DNA of 64,000 nucleotides from Shimia marina (GCF_001458175.1 NZ_CYPW01000032.1:7661-71660), one strand, 5' to 3'. Positions 1-8,651 are shown, counted from the first letter of the stretch. A program made the numbers and translations. The notes: generated by a model from the sequence alone, not told the origin.

Positions 1-289
1 CATCCATTGGATGGCCGTCTTTGGTCGCGCGGATAATCTCATAGATCGCTGGAGGCAGGTCGCGCGCGGCTTTGAGGGCGGCATCAAAATCGGCAAGTTC
101 AGCTTCCGTGGGCAGCTCGCCATGGATCAGGAGATAGCAGACCTCTTCAAACGTGGATTGGGTAGCGAGATCATGGATGGAATAGCCACGATAAGAGAGT
201 TCCCCCTTGGCCCCGTCGATGTGACTGACGCCGGAGCGTTCGAAGTAAATACCCTTGAGACCGCGGTTGATCTTGACGTTTTCTGTCAC
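1..289 (-). CDS. Citrate synthase family protein, N-terminal part (runs off the left edge)
   Basis: The minus strand reads about 96 codons from a GTG at 289 to the window edge without a stop. The peptide carries the typical start of short citrate/2-methylcitrate synthases: GLKGIYFERSGVSHIDG, then GELSYRGYSIHDLA and the FEEVCYLLIHGELPT segment. Family members condense acetyl-CoA (or propionyl-CoA) with oxaloacetate. The catalytic His/Asp region lies outside the window, so citrate synthase cannot be told from 2-methylcitrate synthase. It is divergent from pta, with only 36 bases between the two starts. A product that consumes acetyl-CoA would fit beside an acetyl-CoA-producing pta, but that link is inference. 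Confidence 0.88.
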   Translation of the reverse strand, partial: MTENVKINRGLKGIYFERSGVSHIDGAKGELSYRGYSIHDLATQSTFEEVCYLLIHGELPTEAELADFDAALKAARDLPPAIYEIIRATKDGHPMD

Positions 290-325
290 GAGTGGCTCCT
301 TAATTGCAGGAATTGGGGAGGAACA

Positions 326-1177
326 ATGTCAGCACTAGAGACCGCCATCGCCGGTGCGAAAGCACGCAAATCACGGGTTGTGATGCCTGAAATGGAAGAC
401 GACCGGATTGCGCAAGCTGCGGAGCAGTTGCGGGCCGATGGGATTTGTGTGCCGGTGGCGCTGGGTAACAATACGAAAGCGTATGTATCTGCGTTGATGG
501 CGGCGCGAGGCGTGAAAGAAGCGGTGGCGCGGCGGATGGTGGCGCGCCCGTTATATCGTGCCGCTGCCATGGTGGCCGTTGGTGAGGCAGATGCGATGGT
601 AGCTGGGGCGGTTGCCTCTACCAAGAAAGTGATAGAAGCCGCCAGCATTGGCATTGGGCTGGACGATGGCGTGACGGTCCCAAGCTCTTTCTTTTTGATG
701 CGGTTTCCCAGTGGGCGAGAGGTGATTTTTGCGGACTGCGGTTTGAATGTGGATCCGGAGGCCGAGGCGCTGGCGGCCATTGCGCAGGCGTCTGAGCGCT
801 CAGGCAGAGCGTTATTAGGGACAGCGCGCGTGGCGCTCTTGTCATTTTCAACAGGCGCTTCTGGATCTGGGGCGAGTGTGGACAAGGTGCGCGCGGCTGC
901 GGAGATCACGGGCTTTGTGGGGCCGGTGCAGGGGGATGCAGCGCTTAATCCAACTGTGGCGGAGAAGAAGGGGCTTGGAGCCGGGGATGCCAATGTTTTG
1001 GTGTTTCCATCTCTGGATGCGGGCAACATTGCATATAAATTGGCGCAGGAACTGGCTGGCGCGCAGGCTCTGGGCCCCATTCTCCAAGGGTTTCGCAAGC
1101 CTGTCTGTGATTTGAGCCGTGGCGCAACCGTGCAGGACATCGTGGATGCCACGGCGGTGACCCTCGCTTTGGCTTGA
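326..1177 (+). CDS. pta: Phosphate acetyltransferase (compact form)
   Basis: Converts acetyl phosphate and CoA to acetyl-CoA; in taurine degradation it follows Xsc, which releases acetyl phosphate. The 283-residue product shows the PTA/PTB fold signatures: VVMPEMEDDRIAQAA at the N-terminus, GEADAMVAGAVAST, VIFADCGLNVDPEAE, VALLSFSTGASGSGASVDKV and VLVFPSLDAGNIAYKLAQ near the C-terminus. The start at 326 is chosen because GGGGAGG lies at 315-321; a longer in-frame reading back to base 11 only crosses the opposing citrate synthase. It is shorter than the roughly 320-330 residues common in the family, apparently missing a segment after residue 60. It faces xsc across a shared hairpin. No acetate kinase gene is in the window. 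Confidence 0.93.
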   Translation: MSALETAIAGAKARKSRVVMPEMEDDRIAQAAEQLRADGICVPVALGNNTKAYVSALMAARGVKEAVARRMVARPLYRAAAMVAVGEADAMVAGAVASTKKVIEAASIGIGLDDGVTVPSSFFLMRFPSGREVIFADCGLNVDPEAEALAAIAQASERSGRALLGTARVALLSFSTGASGSGASVDKVRAAAEITGFVGPVQGDAALNPTVAEKKGLGAGDANVLVFPSLDAGNIAYKLAQELAGAQALGPILQGFRKPVCDLSRGATVQDIVDATAVTLALA

Positions 1178-1185
1178 TTTGAACT

Positions 1186-1225
1186 GGGCTGCACCTGTCG
1201 TGAAGGGCAGGTGCAGCCCGACTTT
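1186..1225. terminator. Bidirectional hairpin between pta and xsc
   Basis: A perfect 12-bp stem (GGGCTGCACCTG at 1186-1197 with CAGGTGCAGCCC at 1208-1219) has a 10-base loop and is followed by GACTTTTCC. It sits between the convergent stop codons of pta and xsc, as expected for a shared intrinsic terminator, although the T run is short. Confidence 0.75.
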
Positions 1226-1264
1226 TCCGTCGGGCGGATTGATGTCATCCTCCCGAACACGGTG

Positions 1265-3046
1265 TTAGTGGCCTTGCTGAGGAACCATATCGGCAGGATC
1301 AATGCCGGCGACCGCAACGGGCTTCTTCATGGCATCGCGGCGGAAGGGTTCTCCGAGTTCCTGATTGATCATCGCTTCGATCAAGGTGGTTTTCCCGTGG
1401 GTCATCTGATCTTCCACAGCCTTGTTCAACGCGGCGGTCAATTCTTCCATCGTGCGCGCAACGACACCCTGCAGGCCGCAGGCCTGCGCGATCCCTGCAT
1501 AAGAGACCTGAGTGTCCAGCTCTGTTCCAACGAAGTTGTCGTCATACCACAGGGTCGAATTGCGCTTCTCGGCACCCCATTGGTAGTTGCGGAAGACAAC
1601 CTGCGTCACTGCGGGCCATTCTTCGCGGCCAATTGCTGTCAGCTCTGTGACCGCGATACCAAAGGCACCATCACCTGAGAAGCCGACCACGGGCACGTCT
1701 GGGCAGCCGATCTTCGCCCCAATGACAGAAGGCAGACCATAACCACAGGGACCAAACAGGCCTGGTGCCAGATACTTTCGGCCTGCGTCAAAATCTGGAT
1801 AGGCGTTGCCGATGGCACAGTTGTTGCCGATATCGGAGCTGATGATGGCTTCGCGAGGGAGCGCGGATTGGATGGCGCGCCATGCCATGCGCGGGCTCAT
1901 CCATTCAGGTTTGTCTGCGCGCGCGCGCTCATTCCAAGTGGTGCCGGGATCATCGTCTTCATGATCCATCGACGACAGCTGTTGTGCCCAAGCGGATTTT
2001 GTTTTGGCAATGTGGCTCTTACGGGCGTCGCGGCCTGCGTCACCTGCGGCTTCCGCCAGCTGTGTCAGGATGCCAGTTGCGACTTTGGCTGCATCCCCAA
2101 CAATCCCGACATCGACTTTTTTGGTCAGACCAATACGGTTGGGGTTGATGTCCACCTGAATGATTTTGGCATCGGTCGGCCAGTACTCCATGCCATAGCC
2201 GGGCAGGGTGGAGAACGGATTCAATCGGGTGCCCAAGGCCAAGACCACATCCGCATCTTTGATAAGTTCCATGGCCGCTTTGGACCCGTTGTATCCAAGC
2301 GGGCCTGCGAACAGCGGGTGCGATCCGGGGAAGGCGTCATTGTGCTGGTAGCCGACACAGACGGGCGCATCGAGTTTCTCTGCCAGTGCCATGGACGCGT
2401 CAATGCCGCCTTTGGACAGCACAACACCGGCACCATTGAGCATGACAGGGTTTTTGGCTTCAGAGAGCAGAGCGGCGGCTTGTGCGACCGAATCTGTGCC
2501 GCCAGAGGAGGCTTCAAATTCCACAGGTTCTGGCAGCGTGATGTCGATCACCTGTGTCCAGACATCACGGGGGATGTTGATTTGAGCTGGGGCGCTGTGG
2601 CGCTTGGCCTGTGCGATCACGCGGGCCAGCACCTCGGCCACGCGGGACGGATCGCGCACTTCTTCCTGATAGGCGACCATGTCCTGAAACAGGGCCATTT
2701 GTTCGACTTCTTGAAAACCACCCTGACCAACGGTTTTGTTGGCAGCCTGTGGGGTCACCAGAAGCAGCGGGGTGTGGTTCCAATAGGCGGTTTTTACAGC
2801 GGTCACAAAGTTGGTGATGCCCGGGCCGTTCTGCGCAATCATCATCGACATTTTGCCGGTGGCGCGCGTGTAGCCATCTGCCATCATGCCGCCGGAGCCT
2901 TCATGCGCGCAGTCCCAAAATGTGATCCCCGCTTGCGGGAAAATGTCAGAAATCGGCATGAAGGCAGAGCCGATGATGCCAAAGACATGCTCAATGCCGT
3001 GTTTTTGAAGCACTTTTACAAAGGCTTCTTCGGTTGTCATTTTCAT
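1265..3046 (-). CDS. xsc: Sulfoacetaldehyde acetyltransferase
   Basis: Thiamine-diphosphate enzyme that cleaves sulfoacetaldehyde with phosphate to acetyl phosphate and sulfite, the desulfonation step of taurine degradation. The 593-residue protein has the three-part TPP fold: an N-terminal Pyr domain with the conserved Glu in CAHEGSGGMMADGYTRA, a central domain, and a C-terminal PP domain with the TPP/Mg signature GDGAFGIAVTELTAIGR near residue 460. Length and sequence (MKMTTEEAFVKVL start, PQAANKTVGQGGFQEVEQ) are characteristic of Xsc. The ATG at 3046 is preferred over the upstream GTG at 3067 because GGAG lies 8 bases before it. It is transcribed leftwards, downstream of tauR and convergent with pta. 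Confidence 0.96.
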   Translation of the reverse strand: MKMTTEEAFVKVLQKHGIEHVFGIIGSAFMPISDIFPQAGITFWDCAHEGSGGMMADGYTRATGKMSMMIAQNGPGITNFVTAVKTAYWNHTPLLLVTPQAANKTVGQGGFQEVEQMALFQDMVAYQEEVRDPSRVAEVLARVIAQAKRHSAPAQINIPRDVWTQVIDITLPEPVEFEASSGGTDSVAQAAALLSEAKNPVMLNGAGVVLSKGGIDASMALAEKLDAPVCVGYQHNDAFPGSHPLFAGPLGYNGSKAAMELIKDADVVLALGTRLNPFSTLPGYGMEYWPTDAKIIQVDINPNRIGLTKKVDVGIVGDAAKVATGILTQLAEAAGDAGRDARKSHIAKTKSAWAQQLSSMDHEDDDPGTTWNERARADKPEWMSPRMAWRAIQSALPREAIISSDIGNNCAIGNAYPDFDAGRKYLAPGLFGPCGYGLPSVIGAKIGCPDVPVVGFSGDGAFGIAVTELTAIGREEWPAVTQVVFRNYQWGAEKRNSTLWYDDNFVGTELDTQVSYAGIAQACGLQGVVARTMEELTAALNKAVEDQMTHGKTTLIEAMINQELGEPFRRDAMKKPVAVAGIDPADMVPQQGH

Positions 3047-3135
3047 GAGGCGAACTCCATACTGCACCCACTTGAGGTAGGCGTGCTGTTTTGATGTGAA
3101 ATTACGGTTTGGTGGTGTGGGGCGTTAGGGCCAGT

Positions 3136-3157
3136 TTGGCCATCCAGTTATGGCCAA
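3136..3157. repeat. Inverted repeat across the tauR stop codon
   Basis: TTGGCCAT at 3136-3143 and ATGGCCAA at 3150-3157 are exact inverted copies with a 6-base spacer that includes most of the tauR stop codon. It lies about 90 bases upstream of xsc on the same strand. It could be a terminator stem for tauR or a regulator site for xsc; there is no T run on the exit side. Confidence 0.5.
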
Positions 3158-4620
3158 TTCTGTTCCTGGGAGAGGGCTCTTGCGATTTTGTCGATGCCTG
3201 CGGGTATGCGCTCTGCCGGAATGGAGGAATACCCTAGGCGATAGAAGTTCTGAGGTGGCGTGTCACTTGAGAAGAAGGATGCGCCCGGCTCGATCAATAC
3301 GCCTTCTTGCTTGAGGTTTTGCGCGAAATGGGCGGCATTGGAGGCGCTGGGCCCCTGCATCCAGAATGAGGATCCGCCTTCGGCCCCTTTGCCTGCGACC
3401 AACAGGCCGGAATGGTCAATGGCTTCCTGCATAATGCTTCGGCGGCTTTTGAGCGCGTCTCTGATGCGGCGGATCAAGGCATCATAATGCCCTAGAGACA
3501 GGAAATAAGCTGCGGTTCGCTGAATGTGCCCTGGCGGGTGGCGCAGAACGGAGGCACGCAGTGCGCGGGCTTCGCGGATGAAGCTTTCACTGCCAACAAG
3601 ATACCCCAGTCGCAGGCCGGGAAAGAGAGATTTGGAGAAGCTGCCGACGTAGATTACGCGCCCTTCGGTATCGAGAGATTTTAGCGCAGGTGAGGGGGCA
3701 TCCACAAAGGACATTTCGAACTCGTAGTCGTCTTCAACAATCAGCGCGTCGATCTCTCGTGCGCGATCCAAAAGAGCCTGCCTGCGTGTCATGGGCATGG
3801 TGGCTGTGGTGGGGCATTGGTGGCTGGGGGTGGTGAAGATGACGTCGGATTCTTTGGGAATTCGGGCTGGGTCAAGGCCGTCCTTGTCCACATTGACAGG
3901 CTCCACATGACAGCGAGACTGGTTGAGAATATCGCGCAGCGCGTGGTAGCAGGGGTTCTCTATGGCGGCTGTGCGGCGTTGTGTCAGAAGCACCTGCGCC
4001 GCAATCCATAATGCATTTTGAGCGCCAAGTGTGATCAGGATTTCTTCGGGACGCGCAATGATGCCGCGGCGTGGCAATGTATTGCGCGCGATAAACTCGA
4101 CCAATTCGGGATCATCCTGATCATAGTAGTCAGAGGTCAGAGCCGTAAAATCTTTTTGCCCAAGAGCTTGCAGAGCGCAGAGCCGCCAGTTGGCGTGATC
4201 GAACAAGCTTGGATCGGTTTGCCCATACACGAAAGGGTAGCGATAATTGGCCCAGTCTTTGGGTTTGTCCGGGGTCACCCCCCCTGTGAACCGACGCCCA
4301 AGAGCGCGGGACCAGTCGACCGTGTCTTCGCGCTCTTTGGGGGGCGAAAAACTTGGGGGAACAGGCGCGTTCTCACTGACGTAGTAGCCAGAGCGCCCGC
4401 GCGACGTCAGATAGTCATTGGCCAAAAGTTCGGTATAGGCGAGGGTGACGGTGATACGCGACACCCCCAAATGGCTTGCCAGTTTGCGTGAGGAGGGCAG
4501 TTTTTCTCCACGCCGAAATCGGCCAGAAAGAATGCCTTCTGCGATAAGTTGCTGAATTTGGGCCTGAAGTGTGCCCTGAGAGTCAGGTGAGAGGAAGAAG
4601 GTTTCAACCGAGATAGCCAT
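3148..4620 (-). CDS. tauR: TauR, MocR-type (GntR/aminotransferase) regulator of taurine genes
   Basis: Pyridoxal-phosphate-binding transcription regulator of the MocR group. Residues 15-80 form a GntR winged helix (GRFRRGEKLPSSRKLASHLGVSR, TLAYTELLANDYL), and residues 130-490 resemble a class I aminotransferase with the PLP-binding Lys at about 330 in the motif SFSKSLFPGLRLGY and Asp in IVEDDYEFE. The 490-residue length is normal for MocR proteins. Its position between xsc and tpa identifies it as TauR, which in Rhodobacter activates taurine genes through CTGGACTT-like direct repeats. Such repeats lie 15 bases upstream of its own start, suggesting autoregulation. ATG at 4620 gives the full HTH. 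Confidence 0.93.
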   Translation of the reverse strand: MAISVETFFLSPDSQGTLQAQIQQLIAEGILSGRFRRGEKLPSSRKLASHLGVSRITVTLAYTELLANDYLTSRGRSGYYVSENAPVPPSFSPPKEREDTVDWSRALGRRFTGGVTPDKPKDWANYRYPFVYGQTDPSLFDHANWRLCALQALGQKDFTALTSDYYDQDDPELVEFIARNTLPRRGIIARPEEILITLGAQNALWIAAQVLLTQRRTAAIENPCYHALRDILNQSRCHVEPVNVDKDGLDPARIPKESDVIFTTPSHQCPTTATMPMTRRQALLDRAREIDALIVEDDYEFEMSFVDAPSPALKSLDTEGRVIYVGSFSKSLFPGLRLGYLVGSESFIREARALRASVLRHPPGHIQRTAAYFLSLGHYDALIRRIRDALKSRRSIMQEAIDHSGLLVAGKGAEGGSSFWMQGPSASNAAHFAQNLKQEGVLIEPGASFFSSDTPPQNFYRLGYSSIPAERIPAGIDKIARALSQEQNWP

Positions 4621-4634
4621 AGTGGGACGCTATA

Positions 4635-4666
4635 CTGGACTTATTTGGGTTGCAAACTGGACTTCG
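4635..4666. promoter_or_regulatory. TauR-type direct repeats upstream of tauR
   Basis: CTGGACTT occurs at 4635-4642 and again at 4657-4664, exactly 22 bases apart (two helical turns). From memory this matches the CTGGACTTAA direct repeat described for TauR of Rhodobacter capsulatus. The site sits just upstream of the tauR start, so it probably mediates autoregulation. Binding is inferred from sequence only. Confidence 0.75.
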
Positions 4667-4915
4667 CCATTCGGGCTTCACAGTTCGTTTATGCTTGAGG
4701 CTAGCGGACGAGGCCGCGATCGCAGAGGTTTATCGTGGTGCGATTTGCAGAATGGGCGCGCGATCCAACCTGGTGGCACAGGGTGAAACTGGATGCCAAA
4801 GAGGAAGGCAAATGCGGCGTGTTTGAAAGTCAAACCTGTGTTTCAGCAGCGCAAAGTGGGGTGCGTTCAAGGGAGGACGGACAGCGCCCGACCTCCCTGG
4901 CGTTCGCAAAACAGA

Positions 4916-6316
4916 TCAGCCGAAGACTTTGGTGAGCGCGTTGTCCACCGCATTTGTGATCGTGTCGATATCTGCGGCTGTGGCGATCAATGCAGGTGAG
5001 AAGGCAATGACGTTATTACGGCCCGGAACCGAGCGGTTGGCAGCGCCGATGATCACCCCTTGTGCGCCACAGTCTGCGACCACGGCGGCAATGTCTGCCT
5101 CATCTACAGGCTCTTTGGTCTCACGATCTTTGACCAACTCGCAGCCAAGGAAAAGTCCTTTGCCACGCACGTCACCGATGATGGTGTGTTTCTCCATGAG
5201 GGCCTTGAGATTGCCCATCATGCGTTCGCCCATAGCGGTGCAATTTTCCAGCAAACCTTCTTCTTCGATGATGGCCATGTTTTCCAGTGCGGCAGCCGGA
5301 CCGGCGGTGCAGCCACCGAATGTGGAAATGTCCCGGAAATGATCCAGCTTGTCGGTTGGATCAGATTTGAACATTTCGAAGACTTCTTCTGTGGTGACCA
5401 TACAGGAGATTGCGGCATATCCAGAGGCAACGCCTTTGGCCATGGTTACGAAGTCAGGCTTGATGCCGTAGTGCTGATAGCCAAACCAATGGGTGCCCGT
5501 GCGTCCAATGCCACAGACGACCTCATCAATATGGAGAAGGATGTCATATTCCTGACAGATCTCCTGTACGCGGTCCCAATACCCTTCAGGTGGGGTGATC
5601 ACGCCGCCGCCTGCGGTGACGGGCTCCAGGCACAGAGCCCCCACGGTTTCTGGACCTTCTCTCAGGATCACATCTTCGATTTGATTGGCTGCGGCAATGC
5701 CAAAGTCACGACCGGAGAGGTGGCCAAGGCCCAGCTCATCTTTGCGGTACTCCATACAGTGTGGCACGCGGACAAAGTCCGGTGCAAAGGGGCCGTATTG
5801 CGCGTTGCGTTCGTCCTGTCCACCTGCAGACATGGCTGCGAGCGTAGAGCCGTGGTAGTCGCGATCACGGTATAGAATTTTGGTTTTCTTACCGCCGTAT
5901 TTTTTGTGCGCGATCTGGCGGATCAGTTTGAAAGCCTTCTCATTGGCTTCTGACCCTGAGTTGCAATAGTAGACGCGGCTCATTCCCGGCATCTTTTCAA
6001 TCAGTTTCTCTGCGTAAAGCGCACCGGGAATATTGCCGGCGGCATTTGCAAAATAGCACATCTTCATGAGGTTCTCGTGCACAGCATTGGCGATGCGTTC
6101 GCGGCCATAGCCCACGTTCACCGTCCAGACAGCGCCGGACACAGCATCAAGGTATTCTTTGCCGTTCTGATCCCAGACACGCATGCCTTTGCCTTCGATG
6201 ATGATACGCGGATCATTGGTCTCAAAAGGCTTGTGTTGGATCAGGTGATGCCAAACATGGGCCTTGTCTGCTTTGACGACATGGCTGATGTCATTGTCTT
6301 TCAGAATGCCGTCCAT
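4916..6316 (-). CDS. tpa: Taurine--pyruvate aminotransferase
   Basis: Transfers the amino group of taurine to pyruvate, giving sulfoacetaldehyde (the Xsc substrate) and alanine. The 466-residue product is a class III PLP aminotransferase: CNSGSEANEKAFKL near residue 120, the DIEDV-like region with the conserved Asp in LLHIDEVVCGIGRTG, and the PLP lysine in FVTMAKGVASGY. The start at ATG 6316 (MDGILKDNDISHVV) follows AAGGAGT and is preferred over a reading that extends 61 codons into the tpa-tauA promoter region. It lies upstream of tauR on the same strand and is divergent from tauABC. Confidence 0.95.
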   Translation of the reverse strand: MDGILKDNDISHVVKADKAHVWHHLIQHKPFETNDPRIIIEGKGMRVWDQNGKEYLDAVSGAVWTVNVGYGRERIANAVHENLMKMCYFANAAGNIPGALYAEKLIEKMPGMSRVYYCNSGSEANEKAFKLIRQIAHKKYGGKKTKILYRDRDYHGSTLAAMSAGGQDERNAQYGPFAPDFVRVPHCMEYRKDELGLGHLSGRDFGIAAANQIEDVILREGPETVGALCLEPVTAGGGVITPPEGYWDRVQEICQEYDILLHIDEVVCGIGRTGTHWFGYQHYGIKPDFVTMAKGVASGYAAISCMVTTEEVFEMFKSDPTDKLDHFRDISTFGGCTAGPAAALENMAIIEEEGLLENCTAMGERMMGNLKALMEKHTIIGDVRGKGLFLGCELVKDRETKEPVDEADIAAVVADCGAQGVIIGAANRSVPGRNNVIAFSPALIATAADIDTITNAVDNALTKVFG

Positions 6317-6717
6317 GGCGGGAGACTCCTTAAAAAAACGCAACTTTGGCGTGCTGATTGACCCTCTACGGGCGATGTATCTCGATTTGCACGATATCCT
6401 CGCGACTTTTTCAAGCAGCTTTATAGGGCCAAAAGTTATATCTTTATAAGTCCAAAGGCTGCCAGCGTTCTCCTTTGAGAACTTCCCAAAGTGCCGCAAA
6501 GCCTTATTTTATATATGTTTCTATCAAATGGTCAAAATTTCAATCGATGGAGGCGCAGGGGGCGGAGCACATTGATTTGACCAAAAAAACATTGATCGGT
6601 CGGTGAATTTCCGCTCGGATTGAGAGGGACGCGTTTTGCTGACAGCTCAAAAAGAGATCATAAGATCCATTGGGTGCGGTTCATAACGCGCCACTACAGA
6701 CAACGGGAGAATTGAAG
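6317..6717. other. Divergent tpa-tauA promoter region
   Basis: These 401 bases separate the divergent tpa and tauA starts, are noticeably AT-richer than the flanking genes, and hold no convincing ORF. Besides the direct repeat at 6420-6458, there is an inverted pair TGGTCAAA (about 6529) and TTTGACCA (about 6576) some 40 bases apart, and two TTGAT elements near 6572 and 6592. These are candidate sites for taurine-responsive and global regulators; none can be assigned with certainty. Confidence 0.6.
6420..6458. promoter_or_regulatory. Imperfect direct repeat, candidate TauR operator for tpa/tauA
   Basis: TTTATAGGGCCAAAAG at 6420-6435 and TTTATAAGTCCAAAGG at 6443-6458 agree at 13 of 16 positions and are 23 bases apart. 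Read on the minus strand the second contains TTGGACTTAT, close to the CTGGACTT repeats in front of tauR; the first is more degenerate (TTGGCCCTAT). The pair is about 105 bases upstream of tpa and 260 upstream of tauA. Confidence 0.6.
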
Positions 6718-7713
6718 ATGAGTATCAAAAAAGTGCTTTTGGGCGCCACCGCATCCACGGCCATGCTGCTGGGGGCACAGGCCGCGACCGCAGAAATCAC
6801 CGTCGCCTACTTTCTCGAATGGCCAATGCCATTCCAATACGCCAAGCAAACAGGCATGTATGAAGAAGCGCTGGGCACCACCATCAATTGGGTGAGCTTT
6901 GACACAGGTACAGCGATGAGTGCGGCCATGGCCTCTGGGGATGTGCAGATTTCGGTGAGCCAAGGGGTGCCGCCTTTTGTTGTCGCAGCCAGTGCAGGTC
7001 AGGATATCCAGATTGTTGACGTTGCTGTCAGCTATTCCGACAATGACAACTGTGTTGTCGCATCGGGCTTGGAAATCGACAAAGACAGCGCGGCAGAGCT
7101 CGCTGGCAAGAAAGTGGCCGTCCCTCTGGGAACCGCGGCGCATTATGGCTTCCTGAGCCAGATGAACCATTTTGGCGTTGATGTGGCTTCTATGGAAGTT
7201 GTGGATATGGCGCCGGCAGAAGGTGCCGCAGCGCTGGCTCAGGGGTCTTTGGATATGGCCTGTGGCTGGGGCGGTGCGTTGCGTCGTATGACCGAGCACG
7301 GCAATGTGCTTTTGACAGGCGCAGAGAAAGAAGAGCTGGGTATTCTGGTGTTTGATGCCACAACGGCCCCTGCTTCCTTCATCGCAGAAGAGGGCGACAT
7401 GCTGGCGCAGTTCCTCGCAGTGACAGCCAAGGCAAATGCCATGTGGGCCGATGAAGCCAATCAGGCAAAAATGCTGCCGGTGATCGCCAAAGATGCCGGT
7501 ATGGATGAAGAGGCCACGGCTTCGACACTGGCCACCTTCAAATTCCCAACAGTTGATGAGCAATTGAGCGGCGCATGGCTCGGCGGGACGGCGCAGAGCT
7601 TCATGCAAGGTGTTGCGGGCGTTTTTGTCGATGCCGGTTCTATCCCCGGTGCATTGGACAGCTATGACGGTACGGTGAACACCGCGCCCTTGGAAGCTGC
7701 AAAAGGGTTGTAA
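6718..7713 (+). CDS. tauA: Taurine ABC transporter, periplasmic substrate-binding protein
   Basis: Captures taurine in the periplasm and delivers it to TauBC. The 331-residue protein begins with a Sec signal peptide (MSIKKVLLGATASTAMLLGA, predicted cleavage after ATA around residue 23), followed by a type 2 periplasmic binding fold with the family motif VAYFLEWPMPFQYAK and SGDVQISVSQGVPPFV. The ATG at 6718 follows GGGAGA at 6705; an upstream in-frame start at 6670 would bury the signal peptide. It is first in tauABC, and a stem-loop between tauA and tauB probably raises the binding protein level over the membrane parts. Confidence 0.93.
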   Translation: MSIKKVLLGATASTAMLLGAQAATAEITVAYFLEWPMPFQYAKQTGMYEEALGTTINWVSFDTGTAMSAAMASGDVQISVSQGVPPFVVAASAGQDIQIVDVAVSYSDNDNCVVASGLEIDKDSAAELAGKKVAVPLGTAAHYGFLSQMNHFGVDVASMEVVDMAPAEGAAALAQGSLDMACGWGGALRRMTEHGNVLLTGAEKEELGILVFDATTAPASFIAEEGDMLAQFLAVTAKANAMWADEANQAKMLPVIAKDAGMDEEATASTLATFKFPTVDEQLSGAWLGGTAQSFMQGVAGVFVDAGSIPGALDSYDGTVNTAPLEAAKGL

Positions 7714-7723
7714 GCCTGACTGT

Positions 7724-7760
7724 GGGCTGGAGCCTGCCCCGAAAGGTGCTCCAGCCCTTT
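7724..7760 (+). terminator. Intra-operon stem-loop between tauA and tauB
   Basis: GGGCTGGAGC at 7724-7733 pairs perfectly with GCTCCAGCCC at 7748-7757, followed by TTTACC. Such hairpins after binding-protein genes commonly act as partial terminators or mRNA 3'-end stabilisers. The T run is too short for full termination, so read-through to tauB is expected. Confidence 0.65.
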
Positions 7761-7844
7761 ACCTATTCTTTCCCACGATATAGGCGGCCCACCGCCGTGC
7801 GCGTTGAGTGTTTTGCTTGACGTGCCCAATGACTGACAGGGACC

Positions 7845-8651
7845 ATGACAGGATTATCTATTCAAAATCTGTCCATGCGGTTTGATTTGCCCAATGGTGG
7901 GCATGTTCAGGCGCTCAAGGACGTGAGCCTAGATCTCAAACAAGGGGAACTGTTGAGCGTATTGGGGCCATCAGGGTGTGGTAAGACCACCTTGCTCAAT
8001 ATTGTGGCAGGCTTTTTGGCCCCTACGGAAGGACAGATCGTCCTGAACGGCCACCAAGTGACCGGGCCTGATGCGGAACGCGGCATGGTGTTTCAGCAGG
8101 GCGCGCTGTTTGAGTGGATGAGCGTGCGGGACAATGTGAGCTTTGGGCCGGACATGAAGGGGATGCCCAAAGCGGAAAGCGCGGAAATCGTGGATCATCT
8201 GCTCGATGTGGTTGGGCTGCAGGACTTTAAAGAAAAGATGGTCTATGAGCTCTCTGGTGGGATGCAGCAACGGGTGGCGCTGGCCCGGTGTTTGGCCAAT
8301 GACCCGGATGTCATCCTGATGGATGAACCGCTGGGTGCCTTGGATGCGCTCACGCGGGAGAAAATGCAGAGCCTCGTCCTCAAGCTTTGGAAAGAGACGG
8401 GTAAGACGATCATTCTCATTACGCACTCGGTTGAAGAAGCGCTGTTGCTGGGCGAGCGGTTGTTGGTGATGGCGCCACGTCCGGGGCGCATACACAAGGA
8501 ATACCGCCTGCCTTTTGCAGATATGGGCGTGGGGGCGGATTTGCGTGAGGTGAAGAAACACCCCGACTATGCGCCAACCCGCGAAGAGATCCTCAACATG
8601 ATCTGGAACATGGAAGAAGAGATCATGGGCCGCACAGAGGAGAGCGCATAA
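7845..8651 (+). CDS. tauB: Taurine ABC transporter, ATP-binding protein
   Basis: ATPase of the taurine importer, cytoplasmic and membrane-associated. The 268-residue product has Walker A GPSGCGKTT at 41-49, the Q-loop VFQQGALFEW near 82-91, the signature LSGGMQQR at 136-143, Walker B VILMDE at 156-161 and the switch His in ILITHSVEEAL. Sequence is of the nitrate/sulfonate/taurine (SsuB/TauB) type. It lies 131 bases after tauA and ends directly at the ATG of tauC, so the two are translationally linked. Confidence 0.94.
   Translation: MTGLSIQNLSMRFDLPNGGHVQALKDVSLDLKQGELLSVLGPSGCGKTTLLNIVAGFLAPTEGQIVLNGHQVTGPDAERGMVFQQGALFEWMSVRDNVSFGPDMKGMPKAESAEIVDHLLDVVGLQDFKEKMVYELSGGMQQRVALARCLANDPDVILMDEPLGALDALTREKMQSLVLKLWKETGKTIILITHSVEEALLLGERLLVMAPRPGRIHKEYRLPFADMGVGADLREVKKHPDYAPTREEILNMIWNMEEEIMGRTEESA

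Noticed and set aside
286-1317. Long minus-strand open frame of 343 codons opposite pta
   Set aside because: It mirrors pta, whose protein is clearly conserved; the antisense translation has no family features and is an effect of GC-rich codon bias.
1868-3094. Plus-strand open frame of 408 codons opposite xsc
   Set aside because: Complement of a well-conserved gene; low-complexity Cys/His/Gly-rich translation without recognisable domains.
3131-3157. CCAGTT repeats near the tauR stop as a further TauR site for xsc
   Set aside because: Spacing on the minus strand is 13 bases, not the 22-23 seen at the other sites, and the match to CTGGACTT is weak; only the inverted repeat is reported.
6565-6600. 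TTGAT elements near tauA as an FNR/Anr box
   Set aside because: The TTGAT-N4-ATCAA arrangement is not present; the spacing is wrong.
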